The notes beneath the pieces are model-generated. The model was not told the origin of the DNA. It saw nothing but the letters and a program-made list of their open reading frames with translations, and made no database searches. The position numbers and the translations under genes are program-made. Shown here in pieces: positions 15,903 through 23,536 of a DNA stretch of 38,718 nt. Position 1 is the stretch's first letter; the number at the start of each line of letters is the position of its first letter. The stretch comes from Bacteroidota bacterium (GTDB lineage Bacteria; Bacteroidota; Bacteroidia; Cytophagales; Cytophagaceae): positions 1 to 38,718 of the forward strand of contig JAEYZG010000031.1 of the NCBI GenBank assembly GCA_023428135.1, written 5' to 3'.

Positions 15903-16817
15903 ATGCACAAACATTCACACAGCCATCACCACCATCACGGTCATGATCATCACCACCACAATTCGGAAGGTGGCTTAAAGATGGCTTTTTTCATCAATCT
16001 GTTTTTTACATTCATAGAACTCGCTGGCGGTATTTATACTAACAGTATTGCAATTATATCCGATGCAGTGCATGACTTCGGAGATTCTTTCTCATTGGGA
16101 CTTGCATGGTATTTCGAAAAACTTTCTAAGAAAAAAAGGACTCCTTCTTTTTCTTTTGGATATAAGAGATTTTCAATATTAGCAGCCTTAATTAATGCAA
16201 CCATTCTTCTTGTAAGTTCTGCATTTATTATCTATAAAGCTGCCGAACGTATATTTAATCCGGAAGATGTAAATGCTGAAGGCATGCTGATCCTGGCTAT
16301 ACTTGGTGTAGTTTTTAACGGCATAGCCTTCTTAAGATTAAGCAAAGGAGACAGCATGAATGAGCGTGTAATCAGGCTCCACTTCATCGAAGACATTCTG
16401 GGATGGGTTGCAGTCTTGATTGGTAGTATTGTTTTACAGTTCTGGACGATTCCTGTTCTCGATCCGATATTATCTATTGGAATTTCAGGATATATTTTAT
16501 TCAATGCTTTCAGAAATCTTAAAGGAACCCTTAGGATATTGCTCCAGGCAGTTCCTGATGATAAAAAGATGGATGAGATAAATGAAATCTTGTTAAGCTT
16601 TGATGAAATTAAAAATGTACACGATCTGCACGTATGGGGACTTAATGAAACATATACCATTCTGACAGTCCATCTTATTGTTGCTCCTGAGAAAACAATT
16701 TCCGAGCTATCTCATATTAAGGAGTCAGTAAAACAGAGACTTTCCAACTATGGAATTGAACATTCGACCATTGAATTTGAAACTGCTGATGAGAAATGTA
16801 ATCTCGAAAACTGCTGA
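15903..16817 (+). CDS. Cation diffusion facilitator (CzcD/ZitB-like zinc exporter)
   Basis: A 304-residue CDF transporter. The first 22 residues are nearly half histidine (HKHSHSHHHHHGHDHHHHN), a metal-sensing or metal-buffering tail common in zinc CDFs. Six membrane helices follow to about residue 210. The metal-site motif in TM2 reads SDAVHDFGDS (HxxxD), as in zinc exporters; the second site in TM5 lies in LHFIEDILGW. A C-terminal cytoplasmic ferredoxin-like domain (HDLHVWGLNETYTILTVH) completes the family layout. It is expected to export Zn2+ (perhaps Cd2+ or Co2+) in exchange for protons. The start is clear because the His tail follows the ATG directly. It sits alone behind the exporter terminator; no metal-responsive regulator is adjacent. 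Confidence 0.95.
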   Translation: MHKHSHSHHHHHGHDHHHHNSEGGLKMAFFINLFFTFIELAGGIYTNSIAIISDAVHDFGDSFSLGLAWYFEKLSKKKRTPSFSFGYKRFSILAALINATILLVSSAFIIYKAAERIFNPEDVNAEGMLILAILGVVFNGIAFLRLSKGDSMNERVIRLHFIEDILGWVAVLIGSIVLQFWTIPVLDPILSIGISGYILFNAFRNLKGTLRILLQAVPDDKKMDEINEILLSFDEIKNVHDLHVWGLNETYTILTVHLIVAPEKTISELSHIKESVKQRLSNYGIEHSTIEFETADEKCNLENC

Positions 16818-16826
16818 GGTTAAAAG

Positions 16827-17570
16827 CTAGAATTCAATACACTTTCCTTCTTCTGCTTTTTCTCCAATAATCTCATCATATCGAGCCAAGCTTTCTTTTC
16901 CGAAGTGAGTCAACAGAATACGTTTCGCTTTTAAATTCTGCTGTTCAGCTACTATCTTCTTGTAATTTAAGTGTGTTAAAGATACTTTTTCATAAAAATT
17001 GCATTCACAAATAAAAAGATCCGCTTTATCTGCAATCTGATAAAGAGTATCCGTCCATCCTGTATCACCGGAATAACTTAAAATTTTGGAATCTTTTTCA
17101 ATTCTTAATCCATGAGGATTTACTAGGGGATTGTGAATTACCTCAAAAAACTTCATTTTAAAACCTTCTATCTCAACTTCGTCATCTTTTGAATACTCAA
17201 TAAAACGAATATCCAGAATCTGAAACATATCCGTTAAATCAGGATATAAAAGTGCTGTGACCTCTTTGATTCTTCTTTCTCCGTCAGGAGGCGTGATAAT
17301 TGTTAATGGCTTTTTTCTTTTGTCTGCTTTATCAGCTTCCAGCAATAAAAAAGGAATTCCGGCTATATGATCCCCATGAAGATGCGAAACAACTATTATA
17401 TCTACTGCCATTGGATCAAGATTACTTTTTCTTATGGCAGCAAGAGAAGTGGGGCCACAATCAAGCAGAAGTTTTTTGTCCCCCCACTCCACATAATAAC
17501 ATGAATTAAATCTGCCTTCGCTGCAGAATGCGTCTCCACTGCCTACGACAGTTAATTTTATAGAAGTCAT
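16827..17570 (-). CDS. MBL-fold metallohydrolase (RNase Z-like)
   Basis: A 247-residue metallo-beta-lactamase-fold hydrolase. The metal motif HxHxDH is intact (SHLHGDHIAG, about residues 63-72). The later ligands appear in FEVIHNP, LSYSGDTGW (Asp) and LLTHFGKES (His). The overall pattern, with an opening GSGDAFCSEGRFNSCYYVE and the absence of the long exosite arm, fits the RNase Z-like / phosphodiesterase branch rather than a true tRNA 3'-processing enzyme. No signal peptide. It is the last gene of a minus-strand run after the outer-membrane protein (18-base gap) and the M48 peptidase. Substrate unknown; the link with its envelope neighbours is positional only. Confidence 0.85.
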   Translation of the reverse strand: MTSIKLTVVGSGDAFCSEGRFNSCYYVEWGDKKLLLDCGPTSLAAIRKSNLDPMAVDIIVVSHLHGDHIAGIPFLLLEADKADKRKKPLTIITPPDGERRIKEVTALLYPDLTDMFQILDIRFIEYSKDDEVEIEGFKMKFFEVIHNPLVNPHGLRIEKDSKILSYSGDTGWTDTLYQIADKADLFICECNFYEKVSLTHLNYKKIVAEQQNLKAKRILLTHFGKESLARYDEIIGEKAEEGKCIEF

Positions 17571-17588
17571 TAAAAATTCTTTAAATAA

Positions 17589-18458
17589 TTATAGTTTGAA
17601 ATACAATCCTAAGCTTAGACTTACGTTATCTGCATTAGCTTTGTATTTCAGTTTTTGCATTGGTTTGTTAGGATCCTTGGGAGCATTTTGGTCTATTTCA
17701 TCAACAAATATCACCTCTTTTTCTGAAGTTGTCAGTCGTTCTAATCGATATAAATTCTGATAAGTATCACTTATCATTTTACCTTGTTTAACACCGAAGC
17801 TCAGTGAATTATATGCGGCTTCAATTACAAAAAATACTTTTTCATTGGGAGTATTGATTTTTATACCTGCAGAAGTACTAAACCCTAATCCAAATCCTCC
17901 TGTAAATTCCCATTCTGCATTTTCTGTACCTCTTACTCCATTTCTAAAACTTACTTTTGCTTCGTATAGTGTTTTTGTTTTCCCAAATGCAAATGAAGGC
18001 CCCAGTTTTACATATGGTACTATTGTTTTTGAATTACTGGCAGAAATGACAAGATTAGGATTTACAATTCCATAAGTGGCTTTATAAGCAAAATTTTCCT
18101 CAGCTCTCTGAATTGATGCGGTATCATTAATCCAAATATGCTGAACCTTATTGCTTCCCCCAAAATGATATCCCAGAGCTATTTCTGCACCAATATTTTT
18201 CGAAAACATTATTCCTGTTGAGACAGACAAATTTAATCCCTTCCCATAAGAATGAGAATTCCCTGATAAAATGCTTTTGGTTGATGTTTGCTGTGTCTGA
18301 GAGTTCTGTCCTTGTCCCACTCCAAATCCATATCCAGCTGAAATACTTACATAAACACTCTTCTTTTCCTTGTCTCTGACTCTCTTCCCTCCGGTACTAT
18401 CCTGCCCAAATACACTCAGATGAAAAAATAAAACTGCTACCAATAAATAAACTTTCAT
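17589..18458 (-). CDS. Outer-membrane beta-barrel protein, function unknown
   Basis: A 289-residue protein with a signal peptide (MKVYLLVAVLFFHLSVFGQ, then DS). Alternating hydrophobic/polar strand sequence with glycines and aromatic girdle residues runs throughout (SISAGYGFGVGQ, NIGAEIALGYHFGGSN, EWEFTGGFGLGFSTSAGIK). It ends VSLSLGLYFKL, a typical barrel C-terminus with a hydrophobic last residue. A Ser/Gln/Thr-rich insertion near residues 50-65 is probably a surface loop. It resembles the generic 'outer membrane beta-barrel' proteins of Bacteroidota. It lies in the middle of a minus-strand run between the M48 lipoprotein peptidase and the MBL-fold gene. Role unknown; possible links to envelope quality control are inference. 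Confidence 0.8.
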   Translation of the reverse strand: MKVYLLVAVLFFHLSVFGQDSTGGKRVRDKEKKSVYVSISAGYGFGVGQGQNSQTQQTSTKSILSGNSHSYGKGLNLSVSTGIMFSKNIGAEIALGYHFGGSNKVQHIWINDTASIQRAEENFAYKATYGIVNPNLVISASNSKTIVPYVKLGPSFAFGKTKTLYEAKVSFRNGVRGTENAEWEFTGGFGLGFSTSAGIKINTPNEKVFFVIEAAYNSLSFGVKQGKMISDTYQNLYRLERLTTSEKEVIFVDEIDQNAPKDPNKPMQKLKYKANADNVSLSLGLYFKL

Positions 18459-18496
18459 AAATATAATTTAAAAAATACTCTTTCGTGTTTTCAGGA

Positions 18497-19294
18497 TTAT
18501 CCCTTTTTATAATACTTCATTGCTTCAGGCAACTCTTTCTGTATCTTCTGAATTCTTTGTTCGTCTGAAGGGTGTGTTGACAGAATCTGCGGAGGCTTAG
18601 TCCCTCCCTGGGCTTTCATTCGCTGCCAGAAATTTATGGCTCTGGAAGGATCATAGCCGGCAATTGCCATAAAAATCAATCCCAGATGATCAGCTTCCGT
18701 TTCATGCAAACGGCTATATGGTAATAAGACTGCTACCTGGCTACCTGTATTATAAACCGTATTAAAAAGCGCTTTAGTCTCTGCTGGTTTGCTGGCCAAT
18801 GCTATATTCAATGCTGTACCACCCATCTGGGTGATCATTTCCTGACTCATTCTCTCCGAACCATGCTCAGCTATTGCATGTGCAATTTCATGCCCAAGAA
18901 CAACTGCCAATCCAGTTTCATCCTGGGTGACTGGAAGGATTCCGGTATAAACCACAACCTTACCTCCTGGCATACACCAAGCATTAATTGTGGGATCCTC
19001 AACAAGATTAAACTCCCACTGAAAACCTTTAAGCTTTGAACTAAGATTGTTCTGAGCCATATACTGCTCTACAGCTCTCTGAATATTTTCACCAACCCTT
19101 TTTACCATAGCTGTCTTTTCTGCATTAGAAGACAACTGACTTGCTCCTAAAAATTCTTTATAACTGGTATAACTCATTGACTGCATTTCCGTTGCAGGAA
19201 TAAAATCCAGCTGTCTTCTACCTGTTACCGGTACTTTCTGACATTGAAGTAAAAAAAGAGTTAATAGGGAACTGAATATTATTTTCGTTTTCAT
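18497..19294 (-). CDS. M48 family lipoprotein metallopeptidase
   Basis: A 265-residue zinc peptidase. The N-terminus is a lipoprotein signal (MKTKIIFSSLLTLFLLQC, Cys18), so it is probably anchored in an envelope membrane facing the periplasm. The catalytic motif HEIAHA (His135, Glu136, His139) is intact. The third zinc ligand lies in the HETEADHLG segment, matching the ExxxD pattern of M48. The N-terminal VPVTGRRQLDFI is a hallmark of the LoiP/YcaL/BepA-like periplasmic branch. Members degrade misfolded or mis-assembled outer-membrane proteins. Being first in a run with a beta-barrel protein fits envelope maintenance, though that link is inferred. Length is typical for the domain without the TPR part of BepA. 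Confidence 0.92.
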   Translation of the reverse strand: MKTKIIFSSLLTLFLLQCQKVPVTGRRQLDFIPATEMQSMSYTSYKEFLGASQLSSNAEKTAMVKRVGENIQRAVEQYMAQNNLSSKLKGFQWEFNLVEDPTINAWCMPGGKVVVYTGILPVTQDETGLAVVLGHEIAHAIAEHGSERMSQEMITQMGGTALNIALASKPAETKALFNTVYNTGSQVAVLLPYSRLHETEADHLGLIFMAIAGYDPSRAINFWQRMKAQGGTKPPQILSTHPSDEQRIQKIQKELPEAMKYYKKG

Positions 19295-19453
19295 TAAAAA
19301 TAGTTTATTAACTGGGTCTCAATAGTAATGTGTGAACAAATTTACCAATAGTAAAGAAAGAATTAAACTCACTTTTCCAATAAATTTTACATGGCTGAAC
19401 AAATGTTCTCATTGCATTTTTCCAAGATCGTTTTTAACTTTCACTAATTCTTA

Positions 19454-19461
19454 TACATTTG
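19454..19461 (+). promoter_or_regulatory. Putative -7 box (TACATTTG) for the DUF4468-like gene
   Basis: It matches TAnnTTTG, 34 bases before the start codon, in the 200-base divergent gap. No clear TTG lies at the -33 distance. Confidence 0.4.
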
Positions 19462-19495
19462 TACCAGAATTAATCTTTAACCAAATCGATTAAGC

Positions 19496-20026
19496 ATGAG
19501 GACAAAAATTTTATTATTCCTACTGGCTTTATTACCAGCAGTTACTTTTGCCCAATCTTTTCCAACAGATCCAGAGACAAAAAAATTCACTTTTCAGGAA
19601 ACTGTTAATGTAGATACTTTGTCAAAAGATCTGATCTATGAAAGATCTAAAGAATGGATGGGAAAATTTTACAACAGTACTAGTCTTGATTTTGACAACA
19701 AGGAAACAGGAAAAATCAGTAAAGAAGGTACTTTCAATGTGTTAATAACGTATGACTTCAAATACAAAACAGATTACGTGTTAACCTATAACATCAGCAT
19801 TTATCAGAAGCCTGGCAAGTATAAATATACTATCACTGATTTCATGATCTATGACAGCAAAAACGGAGCTAAAACGGCCCAGTCTTTAGAAGCTTTTTAT
19901 GCAAAAATGAGATCTCAGAATAAAGCCGATTTTGTAAACAAAGTAAATGCTGAAGTTAACAAAACGATAGAAAATTTAAAGTCCTACATGATAACAGGAC
20001 AAAAGAAAAACGAAGAGGACTGGTAG
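19496..20026 (+). CDS. DUF4468-like (TBP-like fold) exported protein
   Basis: A 176-residue protein with a signal peptide (MRTKILLFLLALLPAVTFAQ, then SF). The mature part follows the DUF4468 pattern: FTFQETVNVDTLSKDLIYERSKEWM at the start, then paired beta strands (TFNVLITYDFKYKTDYVLTY, YKYTITDFMIYD) and a C-terminal helix rich in Lys and Asn. Proteins with this TBP-like fold are frequent in Bacteroidota, periplasmic or lipid-anchored, and of unknown function. The last codons (EEDW) form one arm of a terminator shared with the photolyase gene, whose stop codon lies three bases away on the other strand. Family call fairly confident; no role can be assigned. Confidence 0.8.
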   Translation: MRTKILLFLLALLPAVTFAQSFPTDPETKKFTFQETVNVDTLSKDLIYERSKEWMGKFYNSTSLDFDNKETGKISKEGTFNVLITYDFKYKTDYVLTYNISIYQKPGKYKYTITDFMIYDSKNGAKTAQSLEAFYAKMRSQNKADFVNKVNAEVNKTIENLKSYMITGQKKNEEDW

Positions 20027-20046
20027 AAATCAGTCCTCTTTTTTTA
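20014..20046. terminator. Bidirectional terminator built into the 3' codons of two convergent genes
   Basis: A 9-bp stem AGAGGACTG (20014-20022) with CAGTCCTCT (20031-20039). The left arm encodes the last residues of the DUF4468-like protein; the right arm encodes the last residues and stop of the photolyase. Seven T follow on the plus strand, and a TTCGTTTTTCTTTT tail on the minus strand. Confidence 0.85.
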
Positions 20047-21430
20047 ATGCTTTTTCTTTTAGAATATTCACTTTCTCAACGTACGCTTTGGGATTCGTTT
20101 TTCTTTCTAACCCTGAAGCTACCATAGTTCTTACCGTTCCATAAATAGGTCGTTCTCCCCAAGGCCTGTCATGTAATCCAAATATCCAGCCTATATTTGC
20201 ATAAGAAACAGGATCTCGTCCATCAAGAAAATATTTATTATTAAGATAAACTAAATTTTTATATGCATTTTCAGGAGTATCAGACCATTCCAATATCTTT
20301 TTCCCCCAATACATTCTCATATAATTGTGCATGAAGCCTGTAATCTTCATTTCATCCATAGCAGCATTCCAGTATGGGTCATGCGTTTTTGGCATCTCAA
20401 GCTGTTTTAAACTATACCGGTGAGGACGCTCGTCTTCCCTATGTTTATTTAAAGTATTTTTAGCCCATTCAGGAAGAAAACTAAAACAATCATAATCGGG
20501 AGTATAATAAACAAAATTAATGGATAGCTCTCTTCTTATTAAAAGTTCTTCTACATATGAGTCCACATTTTCTTTCCCAGATTTATGCTTTTGAATTTCC
20601 AACAGTATTTCGACAGGACTGATCTGACCAAAATGAAGGTACATACTCATATGCGAAATATCATCCTTATAAGGATGATTCCTGTTTTCTACATATAAGG
20701 CAAGTTTCTTTGCAATAAAATGAGCCAGTCTCTTTTTGGCCTCTATAGGTCCTCCCTTAAAAAACTGATCGACTTTACCTACACTTGTGTCAAGCTTTAA
20801 TGAAGCAAGCAAAGCATCAATATTATTCAATGATAAGGTATTGTTGAAATTTAAATTAAGGGATGAATGTTTCAGATTTACTTTATACAAAGGCACTATA
20901 AAAAGGGCTGCATGTAGCCAGATCTTTCTGCGAATAGTTCTGGCTGCATATTCAGCCTTTGTACTTGCTATTTCTACAGGAACCACAGCATCCGACTCAA
21001 CCTGAACAACTCTGCAGGATACCTTTTCTGACAATTGTTTTCTCCATAACCTTTGATGTCTGAGGTATCCCATATCACAGAAGACTATAGCAGCATCCGC
21101 TGCAAATTCTTTTGCAACATCAGGTGGCATACCTCTTTTCAGGATAAAGTTGATATTTCTTTTGGATAATAGATTTGCTGTATCCCTAAGTCCTTCAAGC
21201 ATGAAATGATAATGTCGAAGGTTGGCATCGGGATAATCATCCATTAAACCAAAGACCACTAGCAATGGCAGCTCTAATTCGTTTGCCTTTAATGCAGCAT
21301 ATTCAAGCGCATGATTGTAATCAGCTCTTTGAGATTGTTGCATCCAGTAAAGAACATACTTTCCTTTCTCCGATATCGGCCTATCATTCAAAAGTTTTAC
21401 TCGCTCTTTTTCTACTTTAATCTTCTTCAC
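20030..21430 (-). CDS. phr: Class II deoxyribodipyrimidine (CPD) photolyase
   Basis: A 466-residue flavoprotein that uses light to split cyclobutane pyrimidine dimers in DNA. The N-terminal antenna (Rossmann) domain begins KGKYVLYWMQQSQRADYNHA, the class II signature. The catalytic FAD domain contains FGQISPVEIL, ELLIRRELSINFVYY and, near the end, HDRPWGERPIYGTVRTM, again characteristic of class II rather than class I enzymes. Length is normal. It is the last gene of a compact minus-strand operon after a macrodomain protein and an acylphosphatase (22-base gap). No light-responsive regulator is visible nearby. The convergent neighbour ends three bases away, and both share the terminator. Confidence 0.95.
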   Translation of the reverse strand: MKKIKVEKERVKLLNDRPISEKGKYVLYWMQQSQRADYNHALEYAALKANELELPLLVVFGLMDDYPDANLRHYHFMLEGLRDTANLLSKRNINFILKRGMPPDVAKEFAADAAIVFCDMGYLRHQRLWRKQLSEKVSCRVVQVESDAVVPVEIASTKAEYAARTIRRKIWLHAALFIVPLYKVNLKHSSLNLNFNNTLSLNNIDALLASLKLDTSVGKVDQFFKGGPIEAKKRLAHFIAKKLALYVENRNHPYKDDISHMSMYLHFGQISPVEILLEIQKHKSGKENVDSYVEELLIRRELSINFVYYTPDYDCFSFLPEWAKNTLNKHREDERPHRYSLKQLEMPKTHDPYWNAAMDEMKITGFMHNYMRMYWGKKILEWSDTPENAYKNLVYLNNKYFLDGRDPVSYANIGWIFGLHDRPWGERPIYGTVRTMVASGLERKTNPKAYVEKVNILKEKALKKED

Positions 21431-21452
21431 TGCTAATACTTAAAAAACTTAA

Positions 21453-21722
21453 CTAGTAATTAATATCAAAAGAGGTAAAATCACCAAGCGGAATTTCCTC
21501 TGTTTTAACTGACGTGACATTTGCCATAATTGGTCCACGATTACACCATTTCAAAAACTTTTCCAGACATTCTTCCTCTCCCATTGCTTCTATTAATACA
21601 TCTCCATCCGGAAGATTTTTAGCGAATCCAACTATATTCTGAGCTTTAGCTTCTGATCGAGCCGAAGCTCTGAAAAAAACACCCTGAACTTTCCCTGATA
21701 CTAATATCCGTAAGTTTTTCAT
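21453..21722 (-). CDS. acyP: Acylphosphatase
   Basis: An 89-residue cytoplasmic enzyme that hydrolyses the carboxyl-phosphate bond of acyl phosphates. Both catalytic residues of the family are present: Arg18 in the phosphate-binding loop GKVQGVFFRAS, and Asn36 in VGFAKNLPDG. Length and the betaalphabeta order match the family. The start codon overlaps the stop of the upstream macrodomain gene (ATGA), implying translational coupling, and the photolyase gene follows 22 bases later. The biological link with the neighbours is not established. Confidence 0.95.
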   Translation of the reverse strand: MKNLRILVSGKVQGVFFRASARSEAKAQNIVGFAKNLPDGDVLIEAMGEEECLEKFLKWCNRGPIMANVTSVKTEEIPLGDFTSFDINY

Positions 21723-22237
21723 AAGATTTCATCAAGAGTTTTTCTGTAGATATTAAACATTTCCTCACCAAAACATACAAAAATAACTTTTCCCGGAAAA
21801 TTGTTTTGCTTCAGAAATCCAATTGTTGTCTTAATTGCTATTTCAGTTGCCTGTTCAAAAGGATACCTGTAAATGCCTGTGCTTATAGCAGGAAAGGCTA
21901 TAGAAGTACAATTATTCTTAACAGCTAAGGCTAGAGAATTGGAATAGCATTGTTTGAGCAATTCAGGTTCGTTATGAGTTCCTCCATTCCAAACCGGTCC
22001 TACTGTATGAATGATAAACTTTGCAGGCAAATTATATCCCTTAGTAATCTTAGCCTCACCAGTTTTACAACCATGTAACAACCTGCATTCATGCAGCAAT
22101 TCTTTTCCGGCGGCCCTATGAATGGCGCCATCTACACCTCCACCACCCAGAAGTGATGAATTAGCGGCATTTACAATTGCATCGACTTGTATTCTTGTTA
22201 TATCTCCTTTTACAATTTCAATCTTTTCTTTCATCAT
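21719..22237 (-). CDS. Macrodomain protein (O-acetyl-ADP-ribose deacetylase type)
   Basis: About 172 residues from the ATG at 22237 (a second ATG follows at once at 22234). An in-frame ATG at 22264 is unlikely, because a TATATTTG -7 box at 22266-22273 would start transcription beside it. The protein is a single macrodomain of the MacroD/YmdB type: GDITRIQVDAIVNAANSSLL, the G-rich ADP-ribose loop LGGGGVDGAIHRAAG, then FIIHTVGPVW and FPAISTGIYRYP. Such enzymes remove ADP-ribose from proteins or cleave O-acetyl-ADP-ribose. It is first of a three-gene operon; its stop overlaps the acylphosphatase start. No ADP-ribosyltransferase is adjacent, although the 194-residue orphan at 11.8 kb is a remote possibility. 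Confidence 0.93.
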   Translation of the reverse strand: MMKEKIEIVKGDITRIQVDAIVNAANSSLLGGGGVDGAIHRAAGKELLHECRLLHGCKTGEAKITKGYNLPAKFIIHTVGPVWNGGTHNEPELLKQCYSNSLALAVKNNCTSIAFPAISTGIYRYPFEQATEIAIKTTIGFLKQNNFPGKVIFVCFGEEMFNIYRKTLDEIL

Positions 22238-22265
22238 ATAACAATAATAAGCATTACTCTTCAAG

Positions 22266-22273
22266 CAAATATA
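22266..22273 (-). promoter_or_regulatory. Putative -7 box (TATATTTG) of the macrodomain-acyP-phr operon
   Basis: A good TAnnTTTG match about 30 bases upstream of the preferred start. No obvious TTG at the -33 distance. It helps reject the longer 22264 start. Confidence 0.45.
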
Positions 22274-22377
22274 TTTTAGTTAGAATTAAGAATGATGAGT
22301 TAATGTTCCGAAATAAAAACACTTTTCAGTTTATGAATCAAAAAGTTCATTAAAGTGAAATAAAAAACATGAATAAT

Positions 22378-22410
22378 AAAATGAGGCTGGTTTACTCCCA
22401 GCCTCATTTT
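22378..22410 (-). terminator. Terminator overlapping the stop of the Hsp20-like gene
   Basis: A perfect 13-bp stem AAAATGAGGCTGG (22378-22390) with CCAGCCTCATTTT (22398-22410), loop of seven. On the minus strand a TATTATTC tail follows. The stem overlaps the TAA stop codon and separates this gene from the macrodomain operon. Confidence 0.85.
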
Positions 22411-22810
22411 ATCTGAACTTTATGTCAATCATTCTATGCGCATTGTCCTGGGGTGATTTGAAAGGAAGAAGAATATTTAATTCTTCATTTTCATAAACAG
22501 CTTCAATATTTTCGATCTCTATAAATGAGGGAACCTCAAAAGTCCTTATAAACAAAGGTATCTTAACCAGGTCATCATCTTCAAAATCGTCGAACCCTTC
22601 AAGCACTGTATATACTGTTAGCTGATTAAAATCAAGCATAATATGAAATGCTTCTGCAGACATTGAAGGAGTCTTAATGGTAATAACAAAATTAAAATCA
22701 GTCCTGCTGAATTCAAAAGATGTCATGCTAGTTCCTCCATTTGCAGTATTAAGGTAATCTGTCTGCTTTAACAACCCCCTTAGTAGTTCTCTGTTTTCCA
22801 AAAGATTCAT
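22409..22810 (-). CDS. Hsp20/alpha-crystallin-like protein
   Basis: About 133 residues from the ATG at 22810, preferred over an in-frame ATG at 22861 because a Shine-Dalgarno-like AGAGGA stands nine bases upstream. The sequence resembles the beta-sandwich of small heat-shock proteins: FEFSRTDFNFVITIKTPSMS, then a variable acidic loop (EGFDDFEDDD), then IPLFIRTFEVPSFIEIENIE and AVYENEELNILLPF, where the typical 'ngvL.i.lP' strand would be. The C-terminal I-x-I motif reads IDIKF and is only approximate. A chaperone role is inferred from the fold; identity to true Hsp20 is low by eye. Transcribed alone, divergently from the PA2169-type gene. Confidence 0.65.
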   Translation of the reverse strand: MNLLENRELLRGLLKQTDYLNTANGGTSMTSFEFSRTDFNFVITIKTPSMSAEAFHIMLDFNQLTVYTVLEGFDDFEDDDLVKIPLFIRTFEVPSFIEIENIEAVYENEELNILLPFKSPQDNAHRMIDIKFR

Positions 22811-22971
22811 AGTCTGTCCTCTCTTTTTATTAGAACAATAATTAATACAAATTAATATCACTTACTGCACTATTATTCCTTTATATCTTATCAGAATTTA
22901 GGAAGAGGTAGGAGAAAAACAAAGATGACATTTAAACTGTTTCTTGAAAATTATACATAAAATATACAGCA

Positions 22972-23418
22972 ATGAAAGAAACGTTTGAGCTGGTTTCAGG
23001 AGTCAATTCTTTAATAAGAACTCTAAATGATCGCCTTTTCTTTTTTAAGGAGCTAATCGAAATGACAGAAAACAAAGCATTTCAAAACATTTCAAGCCAA
23101 AATTGCAACCAAAGTAGGGCTCTTCAGAACGAACTTGTAAAGTATTCAGATGAAAGTCCGGAAGAAGCTGGCACTAGCTTTTCAGGTGATTCCAAAAGAT
23201 TCTGGATAAAACTGAAAGATAATATTACTGGCACTACTTTGAATACTATTTTTCATGAAGCAATAAAAGTTGAAAAAAAAACTTTAAAAGAGTATCAGGA
23301 AATATTGACCCTAAACCTTCCATCAGACCTGAAAAACCTAATATCCGGGCAGTATTTTGAAATAGAAAAAAACTACAACGAGTTGGTTTTACTTGAGAAG
23401 GAATATTCAGATGCTTAA
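22972..23418 (+). CDS. PA2169 family four-helix-bundle protein (DUF2383)
   Basis: A 148-residue all-helical protein. Four amphipathic helices can be read: about 5-30 (LVSGVNSLIRTLNDRLFFFK), 40-62, 78-110 and 120-145. The interhelical segment TSFSGDSKRFWIKLKDNITG matches the 'G...R.W..l...' segment of DUF2383 proteins. The family has a ferritin-like bundle; its role is unknown, and it often appears among stress-response genes. No signal peptide. The gene diverges from the Hsp20-like gene and is followed after 120 bases by the PAP2 phosphatase gene on the same strand. Those 120 bases contain an AT-rich 9-bp hairpin (23416-23439) and an ATCCAAAAA/TTTTTGGAT pair (23457-23488). Confidence 0.8.
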   Translation: MKETFELVSGVNSLIRTLNDRLFFFKELIEMTENKAFQNISSQNCNQSRALQNELVKYSDESPEEAGTSFSGDSKRFWIKLKDNITGTTLNTIFHEAIKVEKKTLKEYQEILTLNLPSDLKNLISGQYFEIEKNYNELVLLEKEYSDA

Positions 23419-23536
23419 TCAATTTTAAATAATTGATTAGCTGGCACTTGAAAAACATCCAAAAAGATCGCTTTAACTTTTTTTGGATATAAAAGTTCTA
23501 TACAATAATTAGCCAACAAATTTGGAGGACCTGTCG

